Source of the DNA: an uncultured Prevotellaceae bacterium
GTDB lineage: Bacteria; Bacteroidota; Bacteroidia; Bacteroidales; Muribaculaceae
Direction: 5' to 3'
Assembly (NCBI GenBank): GCA_905210415.1
Contig: CAJLWM010000083.1
Span: 1-5,740 of the forward strand
DNA length: 5,740 nt
Part shown: positions 1 to 5,131 of the stretch, piece by piece
How the letters are laid out: each line of letters begins with the position of its first letter
Position numbering within the stretch: the stretch's first letter is position 1
The notes under the pieces: model-generated
What the model was told of the DNA's origin: nothing
Database searches by the model: none
Seen by the model: only the letters and a program-made list of their open reading frames with translations
Program-made: the position numbers and the translations under genes

Positions 1-146
1 GTGTTTTTCATAGTTTTACCCCGAAATTCGTTGCACTTCTATTTGGACACTGCACTGCGTGAACATACGACACGCTCCCCGTGGCCCCAAAAAACGCCAC
101 GCGCCGATGCCTCTGAAAAATTTTTCAAAAAAAATCTCCTCAAACC

Positions 147-178
147 ATTGCATTTCCACAAAACATCATTTAAATTTG
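147..178 (+). promoter_or_regulatory. Bacteroidetes-type promoter for the secreted-protein gene
   Basis: TAAATTTG at 171-178 is an exact match to the Bacteroidetes -7 consensus TAnnTTTG. ATTG at 147-150 lies 20 nt upstream, the expected distance for the -33 TTG element. Transcription should start near 185, giving a 5' leader of about 110 nt before the ATG at 296. The consensus is established for this phylum; its use here is inferred from sequence. Confidence 0.55.
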
Positions 179-206
179 CATTAGGGTTCAGCCCAATTGT
201 TAGATA

Positions 207-229
207 ATCACATTATTCAATTATGTGAT
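207..229 (+). promoter_or_regulatory. Inverted repeat / leader hairpin
   Basis: ATCACAT (207-213) and ATGTGAT (223-229) are perfect 7-bp inverted arms around a 9-nt AT-rich loop. The repeat lies just downstream of the predicted transcription start, so it could be a hairpin near the 5' end of the leader or a protein-binding palindrome. The half-sites are in the opposite order to a classical Crp site (TGTGA-N6-TCACA), so I do not call it one. Confidence 0.3.
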
Positions 230-295
230 ACCAACCTACCAAATACCATATTTTGGATATTAATTTATTATTAACCATACTTTATATTAAACATT

Positions 296-1297
296 ATGAA
301 ATCAAGATTTTTACTTACGTTATTAGCAGCGGCTGCTGCTACAGTGGGCGCAATGGGTCAAAATGCCGTGCCTGAAGATGCTATCAACGGACTTTTCTCT
401 GTGTCCGCCGACCGACAAGTGTATTTCGCCAAGGGCAATTTGCAATGCTCGGGCGTGCAAAGCGGCAACTACACATGGTCGTTCGCCGAAAACCAATACG
501 ATATGCTGGGTCGTGCCAACAGAGTCTACAATTCTGAAACCAACAAATACGATCTTGCCGACAAAATCGACCTGTTTTGCTATAGCTCAGATTGCGAAAA
601 CATTAGATTTGGCATTAGCATGGATGTAGACAGATATCATTACCAAGGCAACTTTGTGGATTGGGGCACCAACACCATTGGCAAACATGCTCCAAACACA
701 TGGCGCACACCCAAGGGCGAAGAATGGGAATACCTATTGAAGAAACGCACCAATCACGACAAACTGTTTGGCGTTGCCGCCATCGCCACAGCCACCAGCA
801 CCATCAATGGTATGATATTCCTGCCAGATAACTGGCAATGTCCAGAAGGCATTACTTTCAAGAGCGGCCTTACTACCGAAGACCCAGAACGTGAAGAATA
901 TTCTTATGCGAAATTCCAGAAATTCACGCTGGAGCAATGGCAGAAAATGGAAGCAGCCGGCGCTATATTCCTCCCTGCTGCAGGAATCTATTGTGGAAGC
1001 TACGGAAATTACTTGGGTATAAGAGGTTATTATCAATCGTGCGATATCCCCGAAAGATTATATGTACTGATCAATTGTTTATACTACTCTTACGAAAACG
1101 CTTATCTCGACGACAGAATGACTGCCTCTGATGCTATGCCTGTGCGACTCGTTCAAGACAGAAAACAATCGGGTATCGGCACCATCACCAGCACAGTCGA
1201 CGATGCCAACAAAGCAAGAAAAATCATCCGCGACGGACAGATTCTCATCGTTCGCAACGGACACACCTACAACCTACAAGGCATGGAAGTGGAATAA
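296..1297 (+). CDS. Secreted protein of a Bacteroidales paralogous family, unknown function
   Basis: This encodes 333 aa. Residues 1-21 form a signal peptide (basic MKSR, an L/A-rich core, then AMG before QN), so the product should be exported. The mature part starts with NGLFSVSADRQVYFAKGNLQ (31-50), followed by WSFAENQYDMLG (61-72), IDLFCYSSD (91-99), FVDWGTN (120-126), NTWRTPKGEEWEYLLKKRTN (134-153), a FLPDNW segment (175-180), AGAIFLPAAG (221-230), GIRGYYQS (241-248) and MPVRLVQD (281-288). I recognise this motif order from secreted or surface proteins common, often multi-copy, in Bacteroides and Prevotella; no enzymatic role is known to me. The last 25 or so residues (IIRDGQILIVRNGHTYNLQGMEV) resemble the short C-terminal tail 'I.dGqi.I.rnG..YN..G..v' of many exported Bacteroidales proteins, possibly a remnant or variant of a sorting tail. 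The usual 'YWSS' signature is GYYQSC here. The ATG at 296 is chosen because it gives a complete signal peptide. It appears monocistronic: own promoter upstream, strong terminator downstream. Confidence 0.85.
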   Translation: MKSRFLLTLLAAAAATVGAMGQNAVPEDAINGLFSVSADRQVYFAKGNLQCSGVQSGNYTWSFAENQYDMLGRANRVYNSETNKYDLADKIDLFCYSSDCENIRFGISMDVDRYHYQGNFVDWGTNTIGKHAPNTWRTPKGEEWEYLLKKRTNHDKLFGVAAIATATSTINGMIFLPDNWQCPEGITFKSGLTTEDPEREEYSYAKFQKFTLEQWQKMEAAGAIFLPAAGIYCGSYGNYLGIRGYYQSCDIPERLYVLINCLYYSYENAYLDDRMTASDAMPVRLVQDRKQSGIGTITSTVDDANKARKIIRDGQILIVRNGHTYNLQGMEVE

Positions 1298-1341
1298 CAC
1301 ACACCCATATTAATACAAGTTTATCCTCACACCCCCTTACT

Positions 1342-1370
1342 CACACCCCCGAGTTTGGGGGTGTGTTTTT
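1342..1370 (+). terminator. Strong rho-independent terminator
   Basis: CACACCCCC (1342-1350) pairs perfectly with GGGGGTGTG (1357-1365) around the 6-nt loop GAGTTT, followed directly by TTTTT (1366-1370). It sits 45 nt after the stop of the secreted-protein gene. The left arm is duplicated just upstream: TCACACCCCC occurs at 1327-1336 and again at 1341-1350. Confidence 0.88.
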
Positions 1371-1408
1371 CGCCCATTGAGGATGGAATCACACCCGCCC
1401 CGTGGCGG

Positions 1409-1450
1409 ATTTTCTCACGCAGAAGGTGGTTTTTCTCACGCAGAAGGTGG
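1409..1450 (+). repeat. 21-bp tandem repeat, two copies plus a partial third
   Basis: TTTTCTCACGCAGAAGGTGG occurs exactly at 1410-1429 and 1431-1450, with a period of 21 bp. A third, diverged start (TTTTGCTCACGCAGA, 1451-1465) runs into the next module. Because 21 is a multiple of three, the minus strand reads as an apparent peptide repeat KTTFCVR, which I regard as an artefact. Confidence 0.85.
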
Positions 1451-1456
1451 TTTTGC

Positions 1457-1487
1457 TCACGCAGATACCGCAGATAGAGCAGATATT
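1457..1487 (+). repeat. GCAGAT-triplet module, left arm
   Basis: GCAGAT recurs with a 9-bp period at 1461, 1470 and 1479, preceded by TCAC. The reverse complement of 1659-1689 matches it at about 26 of 31 positions, making the two segments arms of one inverted repeat. Confidence 0.75.
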
Positions 1488-1519
1488 GCGATTTACGCGC
1501 CGATGACCACCACCTGCTG

Positions 1520-1546
1520 GTAGGGACGCGGCATACCGCGTCCGCA
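1520..1546 (+). repeat. Inner hairpin A of the palindromic element
   Basis: GGACGCGG (1524-1531) pairs with CCGCGTCC (1536-1543) around the 4-nt loop CATA. The 27-nt segment from GTAGGG to CCGCA recurs inverted at 1585-1611 with 24 of 27 positions identical. Confidence 0.8.
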
Positions 1547-1584
1547 CTCGAATAGCAGTTATCACATTGATTACCTGCACATTA

Positions 1585-1611
1585 TGCGGACGTGGCATGC
1601 CACGTCCCTAC
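1585..1611 (-). repeat. Inner hairpin B of the palindromic element
   Basis: Positions 1588-1607 are a perfect 20-bp palindrome (GGACGTGGCA and its reverse complement). Read on the minus strand, the 27-nt segment is a copy of hairpin A with three substitutions. Two of these form a compensatory pair (C-G in A, T-A in B), so the stem stays intact. Confidence 0.8.
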
Positions 1612-1658
1612 CCCCAATGCATCACCAAACGAAAATGATACCCATCTACAAAATCAAA

Positions 1659-1689
1659 AAAATCTGTTTAATCTGCGCGATCTGCGTGA
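1659..1689 (-). repeat. GCAGAT-triplet module, right arm
   Basis: ATCTG recurs with a 9-bp period (AATCTGTTT, AATCTGCGC, GATCTGCGT). This is the inverted counterpart of 1457-1487. Similar ATCTGCG strings are frequent between genes in Bacteroidetes, from general knowledge of these genomes. Confidence 0.75.
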
Positions 1690-1700
1690 AATTATCAATA

Positions 1701-1739
1701 CCACCATCTGCGAGAAATAAAATCACCATCGGCGTGAGA
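1701..1739 (-). repeat. Degraded inverted copies of the 21-bp unit
   Basis: CCACCATCTGCGAGAAA (1701-1717) and CACCATCGGCGTGAGA (1724-1739) resemble the reverse complement of the left 21-bp unit (CCACCTTCTGCGTGAGAAAA). The first lacks 2 bp and both carry substitutions. They complete the mirrored layout. From 1740 to the rsmA stop at 1827 I see no further structure and no clear terminator for rsmA. Confidence 0.5.
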
Positions 1740-1826
1740 CACACCACCGACAATGTGATGGCATCAGCCAGAGCGGGTGGAGTCAACACGCAATCCTCTC
1801 CGGCTTCTTGTGGCTGGGGGTGACGG

Positions 1827-2612
1827 TTACTTCTGGTTGGCTTCGGCTACCATATTGGTTAGGCGCACAAAGTCGGCTACAGAGAGTTGCTCTGGACGCA
1901 GGGCGAAGAATGGGTCTTGCAGCAATTCGCAACCCTTAGGGAACATGCCCTTTAGCGAACCGCGAAGCATCTTGCGGCGCTGTCCGAAACTGGTCTTCAC
2001 CACGGTCTTAAACAACCGCTCGTCGCAACCGAGGTCGGTGACTGAGTTGCGCACCATGCGTATCACGCCCGACTTCACCTTTGGCGGCGGGTTAAACACG
2101 TTTTCGTCTACGGTGAAAAGGTATTCGATGTCATACCATGCTTGCAATAGCACCGAGAGTATGCCATAGACCTTGGAGCCCGGTCCGGCAGCAAGGCGTT
2201 GCGCCACCTCGCGCTGCAGCATGCCGCTGCAGCATTTCACTTGGTCCTTATAGTCGAGCACCTTAAAGAATATCTGCGATGAGATGTTGTAAGGATAGTT
2301 GCCAACCACACAGAAGTTGCTGTCGCCATAGATGGCTTTGAGATCGAGCTTTAGGAAGTCGTCGGCAATGATGTTGCCATGCAGGGCGGGGTATTTCTCG
2401 TTGAGGTAGTCAACCGATTCGCCGTCGAGCTCCACCACCTTCAGGCTGTGGCCGGCTTGCATGAGATATTGTGTGAGAACGCCCATGCCAGGACCAATCT
2501 CAAGCACGGGAGTGCCAACGTATTGGCTGAGTGTGTCGGCGATGCGTTGAGCCACCGAAAGGTCGGTGAGAAAGTGTTGTCCGAGAGCTTTTTTTGCTTT
2601 TACTTGTTGCAT
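1827..2612 (-). CDS. rsmA: 16S rRNA (adenine1518-N6/adenine1519-N6)-dimethyltransferase
   Basis: This 261-aa protein uses S-adenosylmethionine to dimethylate two adjacent adenines in the helix 45 loop of 16S rRNA (A1518/A1519 in E. coli numbering), a late step of small-subunit maturation in the cytoplasm. The family signature is complete. KKALGQHFL (7-15) is the N-terminal motif, VLEIGPGMGVLT (36-47) is SAM motif I, VVELD (59-63) is motif II, ADDFLKLD (83-90) is motif III, and GNYPYNISSQI (104-114) is catalytic motif IV in a form common in Bacteroidetes. MLQREVAQRLAAGPGSKVYG (131-150) and FNPPPKVKSGV (173-183) follow, then a C-terminal helical domain. Length is close to the E. coli protein (273 aa). 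The ATG at 2612 (MQQVKAKK) fits the family. The frame stays open far upstream, but that part is antisense to the divergent operon and is not coding. Loss of KsgA is known to give kasugamycin resistance. Confidence 0.96.
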   Translation of the reverse strand: MQQVKAKKALGQHFLTDLSVAQRIADTLSQYVGTPVLEIGPGMGVLTQYLMQAGHSLKVVELDGESVDYLNEKYPALHGNIIADDFLKLDLKAIYGDSNFCVVGNYPYNISSQIFFKVLDYKDQVKCCSGMLQREVAQRLAAGPGSKVYGILSVLLQAWYDIEYLFTVDENVFNPPPKVKSGVIRMVRNSVTDLGCDERLFKTVVKTSFGQRRKMLRGSLKGMFPKGCELLQDPFFALRPEQLSVADFVRLTNMVAEANQK

Positions 2613-2704
2613 ATTGTGAGTATGGTGTGAGGCAATGCTCCAATGAGGGCGTGCCGCGATTAAAAAAAGTGCCTTAGGATAGGTAATGAACCCACAAAAA
2701 GGCG

Positions 2705-2728
2705 TAACTTTGCAGTTATGCAAAGATA
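2705..2728. promoter_or_regulatory. Overlapping divergent promoters in one palindrome
   Basis: TAACTTTG (2705-2712, + strand) and TATCTTTG (2728-2721, - strand) both match the Bacteroidetes -7 consensus TAnnTTTG. Together they form TAaCTTTGCA-GTTA-TGCAAAGaTA, a 24-bp palindrome with 9 of 10 arm positions matched and a 4-nt centre. The minus-strand box also has TTTG 18 nt upstream (CAAA at 2747-2750), a reasonable -33 element for rsmA. I see no good -33 element for the plus-strand box. Each leader would be about 100 nt. Use of both directions is inferred. Confidence 0.6.
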
Positions 2729-2822
2729 GTGCAACTTGGAGAAATTCAAAAGCCATTTGCAAAAATACCGTTTGCGCGGAGGCACGAAAAGTGTCGCTCA
2801 AGAAACTTAAAAAGAAATATTG

Positions 2823-3866
2823 ATGAAAAAAGTATTGCAAGGATTGCTGAAATATGGAGTGCCGGTGCTGATAAGCGTGGCGCTTATATGGTTTCTGCTC
2901 ACCAATGTGGATGTGAGTAAGATGAAAGACGTGATGAAAGCCGCCAACTTCTGGTGGTTTGGCGTTGTGATAGTGGTGTCGGTGTTTAGCCATATTTTCA
3001 GGGCTATGCGCTGGCGTCTGCAGTTGCGCGCCATAGGCATTGAGTCGCCATTGAGCGCGTTGGTCAACTCGATATTCGGCACTTATGCAGTCAATCTGGT
3101 GTTTCCTCGCGCCGGTGAGGTGTGGCGATGCGGCTATATAGCCAACCGCGAGAAGGCATCGTTCACCAAGGTGGTGGGCTCGATGGTGGCCGATCGCATG
3201 AGCGACACGTTCACGGTGCTCTTCATCACCCTGTTGGCAGCGATACTTGCCAAAGATGCCATCTATCAATGCCTTGGCGACAATGTGCGCACCATGATAG
3301 TGGGTGTGCTCACCAATGTGTGGCTGTGGGTAGGCGGCGTGGTGTTTGTGGCGCTGCTGGTGTGGCTCTTCACAAGCAAAACACAAAACGGCCTTGTGGT
3401 GAAGGTGCGCACTATGGTGCTTAACCTGTGGAATGGTTTTGCCGCAATCGGCAAGATGGAAGGCAAGTGGATGTTCCTTTTCTACACCGTGTGCATCTGG
3501 GGCTGCTACTATCTGCAACTCTATATTGCCACATTCGCATTTGATTTCACAAGCCATCTGGGGCTTGTGCCAGTGTTGGTGCTGTTTGTGCTTAGCAGCA
3601 TCGGCATGGGTGTGCCTACCAATGGCGGACTCGGCGCTTGGCACATGGCCATCATCCTCGGACTCTCGATATATGGCATCGGCACATTTGATGTAAACAA
3701 CCTCGACCCTAACGCTTCGGGATTCGCTATGCTCGTGTGGGGCATACAGACGATGTTGCTCATCGTGCTTGGCATATATGCATTTGTGTCGATGGAGATT
3801 GACCGCCGCAACATAGCCTTGGGCAAGACCGTTGTGAAGACTAAGGCCGGAAAAATGCAACTCTAA
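2823..3866 (+). CDS. Flippase-like LPG_synthase_TM (UPF0104) integral membrane protein
   Basis: This is a 347-aa polytopic inner-membrane protein. Hydrophobic segments lie near residues 11-27, 45-60, 78-95, 128-147, 160-183, 217-238, 247-264, 268-285 and 301-323. Family hallmarks are present: RAMRWRLQL (60-68), the NSIFGTYAVNLVFPRAGEVWRCGYI stretch (82-106) with its P-R-x-GE core, VVGSMVADRMSD (117-128) and PTNGGLGAWHMA (265-276). This matches the transmembrane half of lysylphosphatidylglycerol synthase/MprF (Pfam LPG_synthase_TM). The soluble aminoacyl-transferase half is absent, so it cannot by itself make lysyl-PG; a lipid-translocation or related envelope role is likely but the substrate is unknown. 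The ATG at 2823 is preferred to an adjacent in-frame TTG at 2820. It is first in a three-gene unit, with 16 nt to the next gene, and divergent from rsmA with a shared control region. Confidence 0.88.
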   Translation: MKKVLQGLLKYGVPVLISVALIWFLLTNVDVSKMKDVMKAANFWWFGVVIVVSVFSHIFRAMRWRLQLRAIGIESPLSALVNSIFGTYAVNLVFPRAGEVWRCGYIANREKASFTKVVGSMVADRMSDTFTVLFITLLAAILAKDAIYQCLGDNVRTMIVGVLTNVWLWVGGVVFVALLVWLFTSKTQNGLVVKVRTMVLNLWNGFAAIGKMEGKWMFLFYTVCIWGCYYLQLYIATFAFDFTSHLGLVPVLVLFVLSSIGMGVPTNGGLGAWHMAIILGLSIYGIGTFDVNNLDPNASGFAMLVWGIQTMLLIVLGIYAFVSMEIDRRNIALGKTVVKTKAGKMQL

Positions 3867-3882
3867 AAAATGTGACTTAATT

Positions 3883-4395
3883 ATGGCTGACGAAGATAAA
3901 AATCAGAAATTAAAATACGACTTCTTCGACGGGGAGGAATTGCCTGAGGAGAAGCCGAAGGAGGAGACCCCCGAAGAGCGCGAAGAGCGCGAGATGGACG
4001 AACTGGTGGTGGTGGCTCCGCGCGACCGCTATCGAGATATGGCTATGGCCATAGTGGCGGCATCGGTGGTGCTGCTGGGCGTGCTGGTGTGGTGGACGTT
4101 TTACCATCCTGTGGTGAGCGAGGCCGAAGCCACGGGCCGATTGATGAGCGTGCGTTGCGAGGGGTTGCTCTTCAAGACCTATGAGGCGGGCATGGTGTCG
4201 GAACAGTTTATCACCGACACTATCAAGCGCAAAGACAACGATTTCACATTCTCGATAGAAGACGATTCTCTGGCCTACCGCCTGATGAGATTGCAAAACA
4301 AAGGCAAGCGCGTGGTGGTGAGGTATAAGCAATATATGGCGCCATTGCCATGGCGCGGCAGTAGCGACATCATTGCCACTGGCGTGGAAGAATAA
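3883..4395 (+). CDS. Conserved Bacteroidales single-pass membrane protein, unknown function
   Basis: This 170-aa protein has three parts. Residues 1-50 are highly charged and acidic (EELPEEKPKEETPEEREEREMDE), probably disordered. One transmembrane helix spans about 53-74, with RDRYRD just before it favouring a cytoplasmic N-terminus. Residues 80-170 form a domain predicted to be periplasmic. That domain carries GRLMSVRCEGLLFKTYEAG (85-103), FTFSIEDDSLAYRL (121-134), VVVRYKQ (144-150) and PLPWRGSSDIIATGVE (154-169). I recognise the pattern 'G..FKTyEG ... F.FSv.d..l...L ... v.v.Y ... PWRG.s.Yiv..v' from small Bacteroidetes membrane proteins. I recall some relatives labelled '6-phosphogluconate dehydrogenase'; nothing here supports that, since there is no Rossmann fold or nucleotide-binding motif. 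It lies between the flippase-like protein and an exported dipeptidase, suggesting an envelope role. The function is unknown. Confidence 0.85.
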   Translation: MADEDKNQKLKYDFFDGEELPEEKPKEETPEEREEREMDELVVVAPRDRYRDMAMAIVAASVVLLGVLVWWTFYHPVVSEAEATGRLMSVRCEGLLFKTYEAGMVSEQFITDTIKRKDNDFTFSIEDDSLAYRLMRLQNKGKRVVVRYKQYMAPLPWRGSSDIIATGVEE

Positions 4396-4399
4396 ATAG

Positions 4400-4406
4400 C
4401 GGGGGA
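4400..4406 (+). promoter_or_regulatory. Shine-Dalgarno-like GGGGGAG before the dipeptidase
   Basis: This purine-rich GGGGGAG lies 9 nt upstream of ATG 4416 and only 3 nt from GTG 4410, so it favours the ATG. It stands out because the other starts in the window have only A/T-rich upstream sequence, as is usual in Bacteroidetes. Confidence 0.5.
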
Positions 4407-4415
4407 GTAGTGACT

Positions 4416-5075
4416 ATGTTTAGGCGTATCGTTTTTGGCATACTCGTGGTGATGGCGCTTGCAAGTGCAGGCGTCGATTGGGATGCAAAGATGGTGAAGC
4501 GCGGCATGGTGGAGGTGACACGCCTCGACCCCACGGTGGCGGTAGACTTGCGCTACGCCACAACCAACAATTTCGTGGGCAGGAACATGTATGGCACATT
4601 TTGCAAGGCGTATCTTCACGCCGATGCCGCCGCGGCGCTTATAAAGGCGCAAAAGGCACTCAAGAAGCACGATGCGCGCTACTCGATAGTAATCTACGAT
4701 GCTGCACGTCCGCAAAGTGTGCAGCGCACCATGTGGAATGCCGTGAAAGGCACAGCCAATGCCCGCTATGTGGCACGTCCTGAGCGTGGCGGTCCGCACA
4801 ACTATGGCATTGCGGTGGATGTGGGATTGCTCTATGATGGCGCACCGGTGGATATGGGCACGCAATTCGATTCCTTCAGCGATGCATCGCATATCACCCA
4901 AGAGCAGATGCTTGTGAAGCAAGGGCGCATAAGCCGTGAGGCGTTGAGCAACCGCGCACTGCTGCGCCGAGTGATGACCCAAGCCGGCTTTATGACCTAT
5001 CGCCGCGAGTGGTGGCACTTTGAGTTGCACCGCATCAAGTATGCACGAGCCCACTGCCGCCTCCTCGATTTCTAA
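4416..5075 (+). CDS. Exported D-alanyl-D-alanine dipeptidase, VanX/DdpX-type (peptidase M15D)
   Basis: This 219-aa zinc metallopeptidase is predicted to hydrolyse D-Ala-D-Ala. Family signatures occur in order: VDLRYATTNNFVGRNMYG (43-60), IYDAARPQS (93-101) with R98 matching the transition-state arginine of VanX, GPHNYGIAVDVGL (126-138) with zinc ligands H128 and D135, and REWWHFEL (197-204) with catalytic base E198 and zinc ligand H201. All key residues are intact. Residues 1-18 look like a Sec signal peptide (MFRRIVFGILVVMALASA, cleavage after ASA); there is no lipobox cysteine. The protein is thus probably periplasmic, unlike cytoplasmic VanX of glycopeptide-resistance clusters. No vanH, vanA or vanRS homologue is present, so a role in dipeptide scavenging or peptidoglycan turnover is likelier than vancomycin resistance. 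ATG 4416 is chosen over GTG 4410 because GGGGGAG at 4400-4406 lies 9 nt from the ATG, a usable ribosome-binding site. It is last in the three-gene unit, 20 nt after the preceding stop. Confidence 0.9.
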   Translation: MFRRIVFGILVVMALASAGVDWDAKMVKRGMVEVTRLDPTVAVDLRYATTNNFVGRNMYGTFCKAYLHADAAAALIKAQKALKKHDARYSIVIYDAARPQSVQRTMWNAVKGTANARYVARPERGGPHNYGIAVDVGLLYDGAPVDMGTQFDSFSDASHITQEQMLVKQGRISREALSNRALLRRVMTQAGFMTYRREWWHFELHRIKYARAHCRLLDF

Positions 5076-5131
5076 TCCCGCGGGAAAAACGTTGTTTGAT
5101 TTGCGAATATATGCGAGAGATTGGTAAAAGC

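Larger units (their letters stand above)
1..295. other. Non-coding upstream region
   Basis: No credible gene is seen here. An open frame from the window edge to 207 has no recognisable domain and reads like translated AT-rich spacer. The stretch holds the promoter and leader hairpin listed separately. It also has a 6-bp stem (CGTGGC at 80-85, GCCACG at 96-101, 10-nt loop) and the perfect palindrome TGAAAAATTTTTCA at 114-127. The 6-bp stem is not followed by a T-run, so it is not a convincing terminator on either strand. Confidence 0.6.
1409..1739. repeat. Nested imperfect palindromic intergenic element (about 330 bp)
   Basis: Repeat modules occur in mirror order around a centre near 1565-1575. 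From outside in on the left: two 21-bp units (1409-1450), a 31-nt GCAGAT-triplet module (1457-1487), hairpin A (1520-1546). On the right, in inverted orientation: hairpin B (1585-1611), a 31-nt triplet module (1659-1689), and two degraded unit copies (1701-1717, 1724-1739). The element fills most of the gap between a terminator and the 3' end of rsmA and contains no transposase. Its overall form suggests a MITE-like or REP-like non-autonomous element, or a long self-folding transcript. The class is inferred; the mirrored modules are visible directly. Confidence 0.7.

Noticed and set aside
1..207. Open frame of 68 codons at the left edge
   Set aside because: It has no recognisable domain and overlaps a strong predicted promoter and AT-rich spacer; it is bounded by the window edge rather than by a convincing start.
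1395..1413. CCGCC-CCGT-GGCGG stem followed by ATTTT as a second terminator
   Set aside because: The stem is only 5 bp with a short, interrupted T-run, and a much stronger terminator lies about 30 nt upstream; it may simply flank the repeat element.
1409..1471. Possible CRISPR array
   Set aside because: The units are adjacent, with no unique spacers of constant length and no cas genes; they are tandem repeats.
1389..1823. Small frames within the repeat element reading ICSICGICV (minus) and ICLICAICV (plus)
   Set aside because: These peptides come from the 9-bp and 21-bp repeats, whose lengths are multiples of three. The two arms are inverted copies and so give the same apparent peptide; there is no sign of real coding.
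2613..3860. Long minus-strand extension of the rsmA frame, antisense to the flippase-like gene
   Set aside because: The extension is rich in His and Gln with no domain, typical of an antisense shadow of a membrane-protein gene. The rsmA family starts at MQQVKAKK (2612).
2823..3866. Full lysylphosphatidylglycerol synthase (MprF)
   Set aside because: Only the membrane half is present at 347 aa; the C-terminal aminoacyl-transferase domain is absent and the next gene does not supply it.
4275..5054. 259-codon minus-strand frame opposite the dipeptidase
   Set aside because: It is antisense to a gene with a complete catalytic signature, and its composition (His, Cys, Ala) is that of a reverse-strand shadow.
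5076..5085. TCCCGCGGGA palindrome after the dipeptidase as a terminator
   Set aside because: A 10-bp palindrome with no loop and followed by A's, not T's, cannot form a normal intrinsic terminator on the plus strand. I see no clear terminator in 5076-5131.
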